This document shows, piece after piece, positions 63,063 through 64,000 of a DNA stretch of 64,000 nt. Source of the stretch: an uncultured Beijerinckiaceae bacterium (GTDB lineage Bacteria > Pseudomonadota > Alphaproteobacteria > Rhizobiales > Beijerinckiaceae); the NCBI GenBank assembly GCA_937863205.1, contig CALMGA010000203.1, positions 5,567 through 69,566 of the forward strand. The letters run 5' to 3'. The translations under genes were made by a program, and so were the position numbers. Numbering within the stretch: the first letter of the stretch is position 1; every line of letters starts with the position of its first letter. Under the pieces are notes generated by a model that searched no databases, had not been told where the DNA came from, and saw nothing but the letters and a program-made list of their open reading frames with translations.

Positions 63063-64000
63063 TCGAGGTCGGCGATGATGTCGGCCCTGTCTTCCAGGCC
63101 GACCGAGAGCTGAAGGACGTCTCGCCGGCGACCGCCGGCGGCGTCGATGCGCGATCTCGACAGGCTCGCCTCGCCGGCTCGCGCGATGAGACGCAGCCGA
63201 CTCATCAGGCGTTCGCCGGCCGGCGCGCCTTCGGTGAGGGCGAGAGTCAGCCCGGCCCCCGCTCCCTTCGGGCAATAATGGCCGGCGCGATCATGATCCC
63301 TGTCCAGCATGGGATAGCGAAGCCGCGACACGGCAGGATGGCTGGCAAGGTGCCTAGCGATGGCGAGCGCATTGTCGCTGTGGCGCTGCATCCGCAAAGC
63401 CAGCGTTTCGATGCCTTGCGCGATGGCGGATGCGCCGCAGGCGGCGAGCGACAGGCCGAGGCCGTGGACGCCCAGCAGCCGGCAGGCGACGGCAAAGGCG
63501 AAGTTGCCGAAGACGTCGGCGACGGCGAAGTCGCCATCGGTCCGCCCGCTGATGGCGGGATAGCGCGGATCATCCGCCCAGTCGAAGCTTCCACCGTCGA
63601 CGATCAAGCCGCCGCGGCTGGTCCCGGCCAGGAATTCCGTCGAATGAAGGATGATGTCGGCGCCGTGCTCCAGGGGGCGCAGGAGGTAGGGCGTCGCCCA
63701 GCTGTTGTCGACGATCAGAGGCACCCGCGCCCGCTGCGCGACCCGCGCCACCATTTGCAGATCGGTGATCCCTTCGCAGCCGCCCCAAAGGGATTCGACG
63801 AAGATCGCCCGCGTCCTGTCTGACAGGACCTCGATGAAGCTGTGCGGCGCGTTGGGATCGGCCCACCTGACCTGCCGGCCGAAGCGCTGGAAGCTGCGCT
63901 CGAAGCGCGCCAGCGCCGCCGCGCCGATCCTGTTGGACGCGACGAGCTCGTCGCCGGGCTGCAGCAGGACGTGGGGGGCGGCGAAGCGGGCCGGCCTGCC
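63044..64000 (-). CDS. Cys/Met metabolism PLP-enzyme homologue lacking the catalytic lysine (start outside window)
   Basis: At least 318 residues; the N-terminus lies beyond the window edge. The fold is that of O-acetylhomoserine sulfhydrylase/cystathionine lyases: VLLQPGDELVASNRIGAAALARF, VPLIVDNSWATPYLLRPLEHGADIILHS, GLIVDGGSFDWADDPRYP and RDVLQLSVGLEDRADIIADLDQAL. At the Schiff-base position members read HSxTKFxGGHG, but here it is HSTEFLAGTSRGG, with Glu for Lys and two residues missing. Normal PLP chemistry is therefore doubtful. It may be a non-enzymatic or repurposed paralogue. Confidence 0.75.
   Translation of the reverse strand, partial: GRPARFAAPHVLLQPGDELVASNRIGAAALARFERSFQRFGRQVRWADPNAPHSFIEVLSDRTRAIFVESLWGGCEGITDLQMVARVAQRARVPLIVDNSWATPYLLRPLEHGADIILHSTEFLAGTSRGGLIVDGGSFDWADDPRYPAISGRTDGDFAVADVFGNFAFAVACRLLGVHGLGLSLAACGASAIAQGIETLALRMQRHSDNALAIARHLASHPAVSRLRYPMLDRDHDRAGHYCPKGAGAGLTLALTEGAPAGERLMSRLRLIARAGEASLSRSRIDAAGGRRRDVLQLSVGLEDRADIIADLDQALAV

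Noticed and set aside
1..64000. CRISPR array
   Set aside because: No regularly spaced direct repeats of 24-40 bp and no cas-like genes are seen; the tandem repeats found are short, in-frame and coding.

Overview
The window is a high-GC alphaproteobacterial chromosome segment, most likely from the order Hyphomicrobiales (Rhizobiales). The signs are the gene orders plsX-fabH-ihfA-merR, fabD-fabG-acpP-fabF-mltG-yicC-gmk and rplM-rpsI-argC, together with CBP3-type chaperone, DUF2842, DUF6894 and Bpt genes. The order is an inference; no rRNA gene is present. Many starts are GTG or TTG, and long antisense open frames are common because of the base composition.

Layout. 0-9.2 kb: a truncated VWA-like membrane protein, a phosphodiester-glycosidase-like protein, ribBX, bamE, a bc1-complex chaperone, YceD, plsX, fabH, ihfA, a MerR regulator and tRNA-Pro(GGG). 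9.2-17.2 kb: small proteins, an MFS transporter with a decayed MFS remnant beside it, then an uncharacterised cluster of acyl-CoA dehydrogenase, PIG-L deacetylase, NodS-like methyltransferase and a facing GT2 glycosyltransferase, followed by rpmE and bpt. 17.5-26 kb: an MFS exporter and the core fatty-acid locus fabD-fabG-acpP-fabF running into mltG, yicC and gmk. 26-33 kb: a sterol-desaturase-like protein and a formate dehydrogenase locus. The catalytic subunit is one selenoprotein read through a UGA at 30028-30030; the Fe-S and NrfD-type subunits are divergent, with a perfect inverted repeat between them. 33-38.5 kb: a degenerate accessory stretch with transposase remnants, an SSB-like gene, two DUF6894 proteins and a Crp/Fnr regulator, ending at the 3' side of tRNA-Val(CAC). 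38.7-47.7 kb: housekeeping genes (NUDIX, gph, rplM, rpsI, argC, recG, sdhE, prfB with its programmed frameshift, rhomboid, response regulator, DUF423). 47.7-61.4 kb: an exopolysaccharide locus with two acyltransferases, a ligase/polymerase-like protein, a secreted propeller-like protein, an undecaprenyl-phosphate sugar transferase, GT4, Wza-like and Wzc-like proteins, a CelD/BcsL-type acyltransferase and a polysaccharide deacetylase. 61.5-64 kb: DUF2842, ctaA, and a truncated PLP-family enzyme that appears to lack its catalytic lysine.

Functional links. The plsX/fabH and fabDG-acpP-fabF blocks together cover initiation and elongation of fatty-acid synthesis. CBP3-like, sdhE, ctaA and the formate dehydrogenase genes point to an aerobic respiratory chain that can also use formate. 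The exopolysaccharide locus has initiation, export and decoration functions but only one ordinary glycosyltransferase, so further sugar transferases must lie elsewhere.

Most notable: (1) a dispersed palindromic element in three copies at 3' gene ends, with compensatory changes in its hairpin; (2) the selenocysteine formate dehydrogenase with its putative operator; (3) the GT2/NodS-like/PIG-L/ACAD cluster, whose enzyme classes resemble those of Nod-factor assembly; (4) two family members that have lost canonical catalytic motifs (the PLP enzyme and the Wzc-like ATPase domain).
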